Of a DNA stretch of 64,000 nucleotides, positions 33,159-41,768 are shown piece by piece. Where the stretch lies: the NCBI RefSeq assembly GCF_003287875.1, contig NZ_QMKK01000046.1:62001-126000 (forward strand), read 5' to 3'. The position numbers were made by a program, and so were the translations under genes. The notes below the pieces were generated by a model that saw nothing but the letters and a program-made list of their open reading frames with translations, had not been told where the DNA came from and ran no database searches. Each line of letters starts with the position of its first letter. Position 1 is the stretch's first letter. The DNA comes from Martinezella tropici (lineage in GTDB: Bacteria > Pseudomonadota > Alphaproteobacteria > Rhizobiales > Rhizobiaceae).

Positions 33159-34370
33159 TCAGTCTCCATCTGCGAAGGAAAAGCCGGCTGAAAGGCCGAT
33201 GGCGCCGCCATACTCGTCGCTGAAGCTGGTGGCGAGATCGCGGCTGACGGAGAGCAGCTTGTCGATCTTGGCGCGTTCCGCATCGTTGCCGATGGCTGCC
33301 TCGATATCCGGATTGATCGTCGGTGCTGTAGCCGCGAGTTCGTTCAGCAGCCCGTCGATCTTGGAGGCGACGGCGCGCTTGTCCGATGGGAGCAGGTTTG
33401 CCATGTCGGCCTTTTCCCAAAGCGTCTTCAGGCCTTCGATGTTACCGGTAAACGAGGCCCAGGTGTTGGCCGAGCGCCAGTAGATCGCCATCTTCGGCCG
33501 GGCCGCCGCCGCATCGCCCTTGTAGAAGGTTTCCAGCCGCTGGTCGCGGACATTGGCCGCGCCATGCACGAGGATGCCCAGCAACGCCGTCACGGCCTCC
33601 TTGTTATCCATGAAATCGTCGCTGGACTTGCCAGGAAACTTCCAGGATTTCTGCACGCCGTCGGGCGCATCCCATTCGTCGGCGATTTCCTTGGCCGTAT
33701 TTTCGATATTGCCGGCAACCGCCGCGCCATAGCGGCAGCGGAAACTCTGCTTGTCCTTGCCGAGAATGTCGGAACCGTTGCCGAAGAGCACATATTCCAG
33801 CGCCGTCATGCTCATCAGCGCCACGCTCTTGCCGGCGACGGCCTCGACGGTGGTGTCCTGCTCGTCCGCCCTGGCGATCAGCGCCTGCACCTGCTTGAGA
33901 CCGACGCCCTTGCGATCGGGATAGAAGAGGATGTGCTCGAAGCGGTTCTGTTCGATGATCGGGCCGGTATCGACGATCTCGATGCGCGACCAGGTCTTCA
34001 CCGTATCGCCGAAGGCGGCTTTAGCGCCGGAAAGCGTCGCGTCCGTGGGGTCGGCGCAAAGCGCCTTCATTGCCGCCGTCAGCTTCGATGCGGAGTCGTG
34101 CATGGCGCGGTAGCCCGGGCGAATGACCTCGTCCACCGCCTTCTGCAGAGTGGCCGGCACCGCCGCCTCGTTCAGGCCGGCACCATCGGTCGTCGCGTCT
34201 TCGGCAAGGGCAGGCAGGGCTGCAACGGTAAGCAGAAGGCTGGCGGCCAGAGCAATTCCAGCAAAAATGCGCAGCGGTTTTGCGTCCGGAATTGCGTGAA
34301 AACAATGGGACGGAACATTTCGGTGACTCCGTTCAGAGCGGAAATGCTCCGGGCGTTTCCAATGGCGCAT
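33159..34370 (-). CDS. Imelysin family protein 2 (EfeO/IrpA-like), repeat-derived N-terminus
   Basis: A 403-residue imelysin (peptidase M75-like) protein, a family tied to periplasmic iron handling. The hydrophobic signal core is FAGIALAASLLLTVAALPALA at about 36-56, with an unusually long 35-residue stretch before it. ATG 34370 overlaps the upstream stop as TGATG. Codons ~8-41 coincide with a dispersed intergenic repeat (34249-34350), so part of the leader is repeat-encoded. The family HxxE motif is degenerate: where IrpA has H-A-I-E, this protein has T-A-L-E in SMTALEYVLFG. It may therefore bind metal differently from its paralogue or act as its partner. Confidence 0.86.
   Translation of the reverse strand: MRHWKRPEHFRSERSHRNVPSHCFHAIPDAKPLRIFAGIALAASLLLTVAALPALAEDATTDGAGLNEAAVPATLQKAVDEVIRPGYRAMHDSASKLTAAMKALCADPTDATLSGAKAAFGDTVKTWSRIEIVDTGPIIEQNRFEHILFYPDRKGVGLKQVQALIARADEQDTTVEAVAGKSVALMSMTALEYVLFGNGSDILGKDKQSFRCRYGAAVAGNIENTAKEIADEWDAPDGVQKSWKFPGKSSDDFMDNKEAVTALLGILVHGAANVRDQRLETFYKGDAAAARPKMAIYWRSANTWASFTGNIEGLKTLWEKADMANLLPSDKRAVASKIDGLLNELAATAPTINPDIEAAIGNDAERAKIDKLLSVSRDLATSFSDEYGGAIGLSAGFSFADGD
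34249..34350. repeat. Dispersed Rhizobium-type palindromic repeat inside a CDS
   Basis: About 102 bp running from AGAGCAATTCC through GCGGTTTTGCGTCCGGAATT and GCGTGAAAAC to GGAAATGCTCC. A second, shorter copy at 41769-41832 shares the central AGCGGTTTT..CGGAATTGCGTGAAAA block. From memory this resembles a repeat frequent between genes in Rhizobium chromosomes. Here it lies within the 5' coding part of the second imelysin gene. Confidence 0.65.
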
Positions 34371-35929
34371 CAAAGGGACTCCAGAAAGTTGACGAGGGCT
34401 TGCCGGTCGTCCTTCGAAAGACCGGCGAATGCGTTGCGGGCTTTTTCCGCCTCTCCTCCGTGCCAGAGGATGGCTTCGGTCAGCGTGCCGGCGCGGCCGT
34501 CATGCAAGTAGGCCTGCCGGCCGCTCACCGTCTGCGTCAGGCCTATACCCCAGAGCGGCGGCGTGCGCCAATCGCGACCGGATGCCACGCCCACCTGCTG
34601 CCCATCCGAAAGACCTTCGCCCATGTCGTGCAGCAGGAAATCGGAATAGGGCCAGATCAGTTGGAAGGCCTGCGGGGAGTCCTTGCCATCGCTGCCCTTG
34701 AGGTCGTCGCGGGTCACGAATTTCGGCGTGTGACAGGCCGCACAGCCGGCGCTGTAGAATAGTTCCTTGCCATGCAGCACATCGGGAAAGCTCGCCTTGC
34801 GGCGAGCCGGCACGGCGAGATTTTCGGAATAGAAGGTGACGAGGGGAAGGACGGGATCCGGCGCTTCCGTATCGCCCAGCCGCTTCTGGATGCCGTTCGG
34901 CATGACCAGGCAGCGCGGCTCCCTGGACGTGCAATCGCCATAGGCGTCCGGCCGGTCTGGCGTCGAAATGCCGATATCGGCCGAGAAGGCATCCGCCACC
35001 TGGTCGCGCACGGTGGCATTCTGCGCCTTCCAGCCGAATCGGCCGAGCGCGATCTTACCTGTGCGATGATCGCGGACGATGGCGGGGCGGCCGCGAATGC
35101 CGGTGCCTTTCCTGTCGTCAGGGTCGGCATTGGCAAGGATATCGGCATCCGCAATGGCCTCGATCAAGCCGAGGCCGATCATCGGCGGCGCGATACGCGC
35201 TGAAATCGTCGTGGTAATGTCGAGCGGTCCATAGGCAAGATCGCTCATGCCGTATGTCGGCTTGCGCAACATCACTGTCTCACCGCCCGCAAGCGTCACC
35301 GTCTCCTCGCTATAGCTGAGCGTCACCTTGCCTTCGGCGGCAAGTCCGGGCGCGGCGAGATCCTGCAGTTGCGCCCCATAGGTGGAGTCCGGAAAATTCA
35401 GCGCGCGGAAGTCCCTGACCGCCTGCTCCTCTTCCGGCGTGACGGCGGTCCGTGCCAGGCGCAGGACCATCGTGGTTGCGGCCGTTCCGGCGGCATCCGG
35501 CGCATGGCCGCGGCCATCCCGGATGTGGCAGCTCTGGCAGGAGCGGGCATTGAACAGCGGCCCCAGTCCATCGGAGGCCTGGGTCGAAGAGGGGGCCGAA
35601 ACCCAGAGCTTGCGGAAGAGGGCGTTGCCGAGATGGAAATCCTGTCCGCGCTCCGAGCTGAGATTGGCCGAGGGCTGCGAGAAGATATCGCGGCTGACGG
35701 GATCGATCGAGGTCAGCGCACCGCCCTGCATCGCTTCATAGGGCTCGGCCTTGGAGAAATCCGTAGTCGCGCGGGTGACGTCGCGCACCCGCTTCAGCTG
35801 TTCGGGTGCAAGATCGGTGCGGGTCGCCGGAAAGTCGAGAATGCCGGCGGTGGCCAGCGTGAGCGAAAAAACCAAAAAACCCGCAGCGAAGGCGGGCAGC
35901 AGGGCGCGGTTGGCCGGAATGCTTGTCAT
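34370..35929 (-). CDS. Di-haem oxidoredictase family protein (thiol oxidoreductase-like)
   Basis: A 519-residue periplasmic c-type cytochrome of the di-haem oxidoredictase family. The two haem-binding CxxCH motifs are CQSCH (131-135) and CAACH (396-400). An N-terminal signal/anchor (LLPAFAAGFLVFSLTLATAG, about 10-29) exports it. The family regularly sits between two imelysin genes, as here, and is thought to handle electrons in iron uptake, probably Fe reduction or oxidation. Start at 35929 is chosen because a longer frame to 36094 runs back through the end of the upstream imelysin gene. The stop overlaps the next ATG by one base. Confidence 0.92.
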   Translation of the reverse strand: MTSIPANRALLPAFAAGFLVFSLTLATAGILDFPATRTDLAPEQLKRVRDVTRATTDFSKAEPYEAMQGGALTSIDPVSRDIFSQPSANLSSERGQDFHLGNALFRKLWVSAPSSTQASDGLGPLFNARSCQSCHIRDGRGHAPDAAGTAATTMVLRLARTAVTPEEEQAVRDFRALNFPDSTYGAQLQDLAAPGLAAEGKVTLSYSEETVTLAGGETVMLRKPTYGMSDLAYGPLDITTTISARIAPPMIGLGLIEAIADADILANADPDDRKGTGIRGRPAIVRDHRTGKIALGRFGWKAQNATVRDQVADAFSADIGISTPDRPDAYGDCTSREPRCLVMPNGIQKRLGDTEAPDPVLPLVTFYSENLAVPARRKASFPDVLHGKELFYSAGCAACHTPKFVTRDDLKGSDGKDSPQAFQLIWPYSDFLLHDMGEGLSDGQQVGVASGRDWRTPPLWGIGLTQTVSGRQAYLHDGRAGTLTEAILWHGGEAEKARNAFAGLSKDDRQALVNFLESL

Positions 35930-35972
35930 GGGTGTCGGGGTGGCAGCGCGGTGCGCGCTGCCACCGTCCCTA

Positions 35973-37259
35973 TTACTTCTTGAAGACGGCGTTAGGATTG
36001 TCCAGGCTGTCCGAACCTTCAAGCTTGATCGTGCCGAGGTCGAGAGCGGCGATGACGCGCTGGATGCTCTTCGTCTGGTCGAGCAGGCCGTCAATGGCCT
36101 TCTGAACCGTCGCGTTGCCTTCCTTGTTGCCCTCGCCGATCATCTGGTCGTATTTTTCGACCGTTTCGCCGCGATGCACCAGTGCCTTCATGGCCGCAAG
36201 CGTCGTGTCGAGCTTGCCTTCCATTTCCTTGTCGAGCGCCGGATCTTTGGCCTTGACCAGATCGTGCAGCGACGGACCCTTCATCTTGGTGCCGTCGGCG
36301 CGGGTGTAGGTGCCGGTATAGGCGGAGGCGATGCCGATCGCGTCGCCATTGTGCTCGTTATAGGTATTGTCGGAGAAGCAATCCTGCTCTTCTTCCGGAT
36401 CGTGCAGAAGCAGGCCGAGCTTCATGCGCTCGCCGGCAAGTTCGCCGTAGGAGAGCGAGCCCATGCCGGTCAGGATGGCGGTGAGGCCAGCCTTCGGATC
36501 CGCTTCGAGATGCTTGGTGGCTTCGCCGTCCGGCTCCCACTTGTCCGTCATGTCCTGCAGGTCGGCAACGAGCAGCGTCGAGGCAGATTTCAGATATTCG
36601 GCGCGGCGGTCGCAATTGCCGTGCGTGCAATTCTTCAGATCGTAATCGGTTGCCGGGCGTTCGCCGGCGCCCGCCTTGGTGCCGTGCAGGTCCTGACCCC
36701 AGAGCAGGAATTCGATGGCGTGGTAGCCGGTCGCGACATTGGCCTCGACACCGCCCGCCTGATGCAGTGTGCCCGACAGGAATTCCGGCGTCAGATGCGA
36801 GGCATCGACATCCTTGCCGTTGATCTTGATCGTCTTGTTGGCGATGACATTGGCGACATAGAGCGCGTTCTCGTCGCTTTCCGTGCCATAGGAGGCGTCG
36901 ACATAGTCGATCAGGCCTTCGTCCAGCGGCCAGGAATTCACCTTGCCTTCCCAGTCGTCGACGATCGGGTTGCCGAAGCGGTAGACTTCCGTCTGCGCAT
37001 AGGGAACGCGAGCCTTGATCCAGGCTGCGCGCGCCGCCTTCAGCGTCTTGTCGCCGGGATTGGCGAGCAGGGCATCGATCGCCTTGTCGAGCGCCTTCGC
37101 CGTCGTCAGCGAGTCCTGATATTTGGCATGGGCAAGCTCTGCATAATGTTTGAGAACGGCAGCCGGTTCAGGGGCAGCAGCGAGGGCGGGCAGGCCGGAT
37201 GCGGCAGATGTGGCAACGGCCACCGCAAGCACGGCGCCAAAATTGATCTTAAATTTCAT
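35973..37259 (-). CDS. irpA: Imelysin family iron-regulated protein (IrpA-like)
   Basis: A 428-residue imelysin with a Sec signal peptide (cleavage near LPALA-AA, residue 28). The family HxxE motif is intact: His180 and Glu183 in GYHAIEFLLWG, and the GxHxxE context matches IrpA/IcmP proteins. CTHGNCDRR (about 211-219) adds a cysteine pair. AGGAGAGG precedes the ATG. It is the first gene of a four-gene operon (imelysin, di-haem protein, imelysin, DUF1513), a set known from Pseudomonas and other bacteria and usually induced by iron limitation. The upstream region has an ICE-like element. Confidence 0.92.
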   Translation of the reverse strand: MKFKINFGAVLAVAVATSAASGLPALAAAPEPAAVLKHYAELAHAKYQDSLTTAKALDKAIDALLANPGDKTLKAARAAWIKARVPYAQTEVYRFGNPIVDDWEGKVNSWPLDEGLIDYVDASYGTESDENALYVANVIANKTIKINGKDVDASHLTPEFLSGTLHQAGGVEANVATGYHAIEFLLWGQDLHGTKAGAGERPATDYDLKNCTHGNCDRRAEYLKSASTLLVADLQDMTDKWEPDGEATKHLEADPKAGLTAILTGMGSLSYGELAGERMKLGLLLHDPEEEQDCFSDNTYNEHNGDAIGIASAYTGTYTRADGTKMKGPSLHDLVKAKDPALDKEMEGKLDTTLAAMKALVHRGETVEKYDQMIGEGNKEGNATVQKAIDGLLDQTKSIQRVIAALDLGTIKLEGSDSLDNPNAVFKK

Positions 37260-37347
37260 GTTCCTCTCCTGAGGACGGCGGGGGCACCGTCAAAAACTTG
37301 GCGTTTTGTGTCATGTATGAAAAATAAACTTGTGTCAAACGCTCTAG

Positions 37348-37364
37348 TTTAGAATGGTTTTAAG
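37348..37364. promoter_or_regulatory. ICE-like (Irr) element before the imelysin operon
   Basis: TTTAGAA-TGG-TTTTAAG resembles the rhizobial Irr-binding ICE inverted repeat (TTTAGAA...TTCTAAA), with a perfect left half and 5 of 7 in the right half. On the minus strand a TTGACA (complement of 37333-37338) follows, a good -35 box for the irpA operon. The arrangement suggests iron-dependent control; it is a motif match by eye only. Confidence 0.45.
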
Positions 37365-37387
37365 CCGAACCTTGCGGGTTCGGCCTT
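37362..37387. terminator. GC-rich stem-loop after rsmB
   Basis: AAGCCGAACC (37362-37371), loop TTGCG, and GGTTCGGC-C-TT (37377-37387) form a stem of ten pairs with one bulge. It sits 70 bases past the rsmB stop and partly overlaps the ICE-like site. Neither strand has a T run after the stem, so termination is uncertain; it may separate rsmB from the imelysin promoter. Confidence 0.4.
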
Positions 37388-37457
37388 AAAAACGGAGTGG
37401 ATTGTTGAGAAGAAGAGGTGTCCGCTCGCCGTCCATCGCGGGCGGATGGATTGAGCC

Positions 37458-38747
37458 TCATCCCTTCCGCTGCAGGCGGCAGAAGAAGAAGCCATCCGTA
37501 TCGGTGGAGGCGGGCGTCAGCGTGATAGTCCGGCCGTCGGAAGAATGGGGCCGCGGCATCTCCTTGCCGAACAGCTTTTCCCAGGAGTTCAGGGCTTCAA
37601 CGACCTCGAAATCCGGATTGAGGCTGGCGAAGCGGTTGACCTGCGCCTCATTCTCCTCGGGCAGGACCGAGCAGGTGACATAGAGCAGCGAGCCGCCGGG
37701 GCGGACGAATTCGCCGGCCTGGGCGAGAGCTTCCTGCTGCTGGCTGGTGCGCTCGTCGAGATTCTTCTGCGTCAGCCGCCATTTCGTGTCGGGCCGACGT
37801 CGCCAGGTGCCGGTACCGGTGCAGGGCGCATCGACGAGAACCTTGTCGAACTTGCCGCGCAGAGGAAGCAACCCGTTGCGTTCGTCATGCACTTGAACAT
37901 TGCGGGTGCCGGCCCGCTTTAGCCGCTCGATGATCGGTGCCAGCCGCCGGCGATCGGTATCATAGGCGTGGACCTGGCCCTTATTGTGCATTGCCGCCGA
38001 CATGGCGAGCGTCTTGCCGCCGCCGCCGGCGCAATAGTCGAGTACTTGGTCGCCTTCCTCCGGCAGGACGAGATCGGCGACGATCTGCGAGCCCTCATCC
38101 TGCACCTCGAACCAACCCTTCTGGAAGGAGAGCTCGGCGGTAACGTTCGGCAGGCGCGATGCGCCTTCGCCAGCGGGAATGCGGATGCCGAAACGGGCGA
38201 TCTTCGATGCCTGCGCGCCTGCGCGTTCCAGCGCCTTTACGACTTTGGCCCGGTCTGCTTTCAGGGCGTTGGCGCGAAGGTCGAGCGTGGGGCGTTCGGA
38301 AAGAGCCTTCGCCTCGGCAAGCCAGCCGTCGCCGAAGGCGTGCTGGAATGAAGGCTCGACCCATTCGGGGATATCGCCCTGGATGTGAAGCGGCGCGTCT
38401 TCGAGCTTGCGGGCCGCAAAGGCGGCCAGATTTTCAGCGCTCGGCGCTTCGGGAGCGAATTTATCGCCCTCAAGCTCGGCGGCCAGCGCCTCGGGTGTCA
38501 GTCCCCATTGGCGAAAGAGTACGGCATGTGCAAGCGCCGAAGGGCTGTCGTCACCCATTAGCCAGGCATGGGAAAGCCGCATACGCAGGGCGTCGTAGAC
38601 GATATTGCCGATCGCGGCCCTGTCGCCGGAACCGGCGAAGCGATGAGCAAGGCCCCAGTCCTTCAGGGCGTCGGCCACCGGTCGCTTGCGCGCTTCGATA
38701 TCGGCAAGAACTTCGATGGCCCCCTGCAATCGGCCGCCCAGACGCAT
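37458..38747 (-). CDS. rsmB: 16S rRNA (cytosine-C5)-methyltransferase, RsmB/NOP family
   Basis: A 429-residue Fmu/RsmB-type methyltransferase. An N-terminal NusB-like RNA-binding part (about 1-150) precedes the AdoMet domain with LDYCAGGGGKTLAMSA (motif I), VDAPCTGTGTWRRRPD (catalytic-loop Cys) and LLYVTCSVLPEENEAQV (nucleophile Cys in TCS). By family it methylates C967 of 16S rRNA. Length is normal. About 210 bases without a gene separate it from rlpA upstream. Confidence 0.94.
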   Translation of the reverse strand: MRLGGRLQGAIEVLADIEARKRPVADALKDWGLAHRFAGSGDRAAIGNIVYDALRMRLSHAWLMGDDSPSALAHAVLFRQWGLTPEALAAELEGDKFAPEAPSAENLAAFAARKLEDAPLHIQGDIPEWVEPSFQHAFGDGWLAEAKALSERPTLDLRANALKADRAKVVKALERAGAQASKIARFGIRIPAGEGASRLPNVTAELSFQKGWFEVQDEGSQIVADLVLPEEGDQVLDYCAGGGGKTLAMSAAMHNKGQVHAYDTDRRRLAPIIERLKRAGTRNVQVHDERNGLLPLRGKFDKVLVDAPCTGTGTWRRRPDTKWRLTQKNLDERTSQQQEALAQAGEFVRPGGSLLYVTCSVLPEENEAQVNRFASLNPDFEVVEALNSWEKLFGKEMPRPHSSDGRTITLTPASTDTDGFFFCRLQRKG

Positions 38748-38958
38748 TCACACTCTCCTGCTTGCGCACCGTCCCGAACTCAGCGGAGTTTACCGGGAAG
38801 CGTTGCGCCCTATCAAAATAGCCGACACCTCATCAATCCGCACGAAAAATGCACGTGGCGGCGGATTATTGAGACGTCCCAACCGCGTCGTAGCCGCGAT
38901 TGACGGAGAGAGCAAGCGTCGCGCCGAAATGCCTGACGGATCCGGCTTGATCGAGCGA

Positions 38959-39327
38959 TTACTTCGAGGCGACGACGTCGTAACAGACCTTGGCCGTACC
39001 GGAGGCGACCATGCCGATATTCTGTGCGGCGGCGCGGGAGAGATCGAGAACGCGGCCGCGAATGAAAGGTCCGCGGTCGTTGATGCGAACGACAACGCTG
39101 CGGCCGTTATGCTTGTTGGTGACCCGCAGGCGCGTGCCGAAGGCGAGCGAGCGATGGGCTGCGGTGAGATTTTTGGAACTCATACGTTCACCGGAAGCTG
39201 TTTTGGAACTTCCTCCGTACCATGAGGCGCCTCCGCATCCGGTAGATGCAGATGCCGGTGTCGAAACGACAATAATGGAGGCGGATATAGTTGCGGCGAT
39301 TGCCAAAGAACGTGCGAGTTTCTTCAA
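38959..39327 (-). CDS. rlpA: RlpA-like septal ring lytic transglycosylase (short form)
   Basis: A 122-residue exported protein. A signal peptide (1-27, ending TPASA) is followed directly by the double-psi β-barrel of RlpA: ASWYGGSSKTASGERMSSK, AFGTRLRVTN, VVVRINDRGPF and LDLSRAAAQNIGM. RlpA cleaves naked glycan strands of peptidoglycan at the septum. The C-terminal SPOR domain of longer RlpA proteins is absent, as in many alphaproteobacterial small RlpA paralogues. It has no lipobox. The unusually A+T-rich 400 bases upstream should hold its promoter. Confidence 0.92.
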   Translation of the reverse strand: MKKLARSLAIAATISASIIVVSTPASASTGCGGASWYGGSSKTASGERMSSKNLTAAHRSLAFGTRLRVTNKHNGRSVVVRINDRGPFIRGRVLDLSRAAAQNIGMVASGTAKVCYDVVASK

Positions 39328-39722
39328 ACCGATTTTTCCCTCAAGCTATTGAACTTGCGCCCTGGGTAGGCGGCGGGCTTAAATCAGGCCAAAAATGGCG
39401 AAAAAGTGCCACTATCGATCACGGAATGTTACAGGCTGTAACATTTGTGATTCAAGGCAAATACCGTGACTAATCAACGGCTTTGCTTGATTGTGGAAAA
39501 AACCTAATAAAATCAGTTAAAAATGGAATAAATTTTCCCATACGCGAGGCGCGTTGTCGGAGATCACGAAATTCGGAAAAATAATTTTCCGAATTTGCCA
39601 TAATTGCTGCCTCATTTGTGCAATTTTAGAGGTCGTTAACCATAAATACGGAGTAAATTGAACTAGGTCAGCCGGCTAAGTAGGAATTTTCGTGCGATTT
39701 TTCTCCGCGCGGAGAAGGGCCT
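39328..39722. other. A+T-rich intergenic region with a perfect hairpin
   Basis: About 395 bases between the 3' end of the epimerase gene and the start of rlpA, much richer in A+T than the surrounding genes. It holds a perfect inverted repeat at 39569-39596 and runs of A and T around 39490-39540, and no supported gene. It should include the rlpA promoter and possibly a small RNA or terminator. Confidence 0.6.
39569..39596. repeat. Perfect 12-bp inverted repeat, 4-base loop
   Basis: AAATTCGGAAAA (39569-39580), loop ATAA, and TTTTCCGAATTT (39585-39596) are exact reverse complements. It lies about 125 bases beyond the epimerase stop and 240 bases before rlpA. No T run follows on either strand beyond the stem itself, so an operator or RNA hairpin is as likely as a terminator. 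Confidence 0.55.
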
Positions 39723-40598
39723 TTAGCCGCGCCACCGTCCAGACGACCAGAGCTCGGCAAGCGACATACGATATTCCGGATAGCGGAAGGCAAAGCCGAG
39801 TGAACGCAGCTTCTTGTTCGAGACCCGCTTGTTCTCGCCATAGAAGGAGCGTGCCATCGGCGTCAGCTCGGCTGTCTCGAAAGCCTGCTCCGGCGGTGGT
39901 TCGACACCCATGAGGCGGGCAGCCTCGGCGACTACATCCTGCGGAGGCGCGGGTTCGTCGTCGGTGACATTATATATGCCGCCTAGCTTGTGCTCGGACA
40001 GGAAGCGGGCGCAGGCGCCGATATCCTCGACGCGGATACGGTTGAAGACCTGGTTCGCCTTGATCAGCCGCCGTGCCGTGCCCTTTTCCAGGTTGCAGAA
40101 GGCGTTGCGGCCTGGGCCGTAAATGCCGGAAAGCCTGAGCACGGCAACGGGAAGATCAAGCCTGATGCCGACGCGCAGCCAGCCGTCTTCGGCCTCGACG
40201 CGCTCGACCGAACGATCCGCGATCGGATGCAGCGACGTCTGTTCGCTGACCCAGGCGCCCTTGTGGTCGCCATAGACGCCGACGGTCGAGAGATAGCAGA
40301 TCCATTCCAGCTTCGGCATCAGCGCCTTGAGATCGAGCTGCGCCAGCCGCAGCAGCGGATCGCCTGATTTGCCCGGCGCGATCGACTGCACCAGATGCGT
40401 CGCGGTTTGCATGGCCTCGGTCAAGGCGGGATCGAGCGTCTCGCCGTCGAAGACGAAGGCCTCGATGCCTTCTTTCGTCAGCAGCTCGGCCTTGTCGGCG
40501 GAGCGGGTCGTGCCCGTGATGTGAACGCCTGCGCCGGCGAAAGCCTTGGCGATGGCTGTTCCCGAATAGCCGCAGCCGAAAATCATCACATGCATCAT
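39723..40598 (-). CDS. NAD-dependent epimerase/dehydratase-like SDR (YeeZ-like)
   Basis: A 291-residue extended-SDR protein similar to YeeZ. HVMIFGCGYSGTAIAKAFAGAG is the Rossmann start, and YLSTVGVYGDHKGAWVSE contains the active-site-like Tyr; IYNVTDDEPAPPQDVVAEAARLMG lies near the end. The start is the first of two ATGs (40598/40595), which overlaps the queG stop as ATGA and is preceded by GGGAG; frames to 40760 are inside queG. Cotranscribed with queG. Substrate unknown. Confidence 0.85.
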   Translation of the reverse strand: MMHVMIFGCGYSGTAIAKAFAGAGVHITGTTRSADKAELLTKEGIEAFVFDGETLDPALTEAMQTATHLVQSIAPGKSGDPLLRLAQLDLKALMPKLEWICYLSTVGVYGDHKGAWVSEQTSLHPIADRSVERVEAEDGWLRVGIRLDLPVAVLRLSGIYGPGRNAFCNLEKGTARRLIKANQVFNRIRVEDIGACARFLSEHKLGGIYNVTDDEPAPPQDVVAEAARLMGVEPPPEQAFETAELTPMARSFYGENKRVSNKKLRSLGFAFRYPEYRMSLAELWSSGRWRG

Positions 40599-41752
40599 AC
40601 TACTCCCGCCAATGTCCATTCCGCGCGAACCTCTTCGTTCGCTTCGTCGTCCCTTTCTGCCGCAAATGCTCGGAACTCGCCAGCCGTCATCAGTCGCGAC
40701 AGCGCCCAGATCGCCATGCCGCGTACTACGGGTGAGGGATCCCCAGCCAGTTGGCGGCATCTCTCGATAAAGGAACGCTCGCCCGAATTGCCGGCCGCGA
40801 TCAGTACATTGCGGATGAACCGGTCCCGGCCGATGCGCTTGACCGGCGAGCCGCTGAAGAATGTGCGAAAGGCCGCGTCGTCCAGATCAAGCAGAAAGGC
40901 GATCGACGGTTCCTTCAGATCGTCGCGGGCGACCAGCTTCATTTCCGAAGCGGCGCTTGCGAACTTGTTCCAGGGGCAGGCGGCAAGACAGTCGTCGCAG
41001 CCATAGATGCGGTTGCCGATCAATGGTCGTAGCTCAGGATCGATCGGTCCCTTGTGCTCGATGGTGAGATAGGAAATGCAGCGGCGCGCATCGAGCTGGT
41101 AGGGCGCAGGGAAGGCTGCGGTTGGACACACGTCGAGGCAGGCCCGGCAGGAGCCGCAATGGTCTATCTCCGGCTCATCGAGCTCGAGATCGGCCGTAGT
41201 GAACATCGAGCCGAGGAACAGCCAGGAACCGAAGGCGCGGCTGACGAGATTGGTATGCTTGCCCTGCCAGCCGAGGCCGGCAGCCTCTGCGAGCGGCTTC
41301 TCCATGACCGGCGCCGTATCGACAAAGACCTTGACGTCCTCCTTCGAGCGCGCCGCGAAGCGCGTGGCGATCTCTTTCAGCCGACCCTTGATGATGTCGT
41401 GATAGTCGCGGTTTCGCGCATAGATGGAGATCGCAGCCTTCTCTTTTTTCTCCAGGATGCCGCGCGGATCCTCATCGGGGCCATAATTGAGACCAAACAC
41501 GACGATGGAGCGCGTCTCGCTCCAAAGCACGCGCGGATCGCCGCGCCGGTCGCGTGTCTCCTCCATCCAGCCCATAGTGCCGTGATGGCCTTTGTCGAGA
41601 AACTGGCCGAGCCGGACAGCCGCTTGCGGAATGGCGTCCGGCCTCGTGATGCGACAGAGATCGAAGCCTTGCGCGCGCGCTTCCTCCCGCAGGAAAGCAG
41701 TCAGCGTGCTTCTGCGCTTGTTCGCTTTTTCCGTTTCGCGATCATCGGGCAT
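40595..41752 (-). CDS. queG: Epoxyqueuosine reductase
   Basis: A 385-residue QueG, which reduces epoxyqueuosine to queuosine in tRNA using cobalamin and two [4Fe-4S] clusters. Both cluster motifs are present: CGSCRACLDVCPTAAF and CDDCLAACPWNKFA. The N-terminal cobalamin-binding part has HHGTMGWMEETRDRRGDPR and FVDTAPVMEKPLAEAAGLGWQGKHTN. A HEAT-like segment closes the protein. It overlaps the epimerase gene by 4 bp. Confidence 0.96.
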   Translation of the reverse strand: MPDDRETEKANKRRSTLTAFLREEARAQGFDLCRITRPDAIPQAAVRLGQFLDKGHHGTMGWMEETRDRRGDPRVLWSETRSIVVFGLNYGPDEDPRGILEKKEKAAISIYARNRDYHDIIKGRLKEIATRFAARSKEDVKVFVDTAPVMEKPLAEAAGLGWQGKHTNLVSRAFGSWLFLGSMFTTADLELDEPEIDHCGSCRACLDVCPTAAFPAPYQLDARRCISYLTIEHKGPIDPELRPLIGNRIYGCDDCLAACPWNKFASAASEMKLVARDDLKEPSIAFLLDLDDAAFRTFFSGSPVKRIGRDRFIRNVLIAAGNSGERSFIERCRQLAGDPSPVVRGMAIWALSRLMTAGEFRAFAAERDDEANEEVRAEWTLAGVV

Positions 41753-41768
41753 ATCGAGCCCTCGTCAT

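Noticed and set aside
39291..39473. A 60-codon plus-strand frame at the rlpA start.
   Set aside because: It begins inside rlpA on the opposite strand and runs into A+T-rich promoter sequence.
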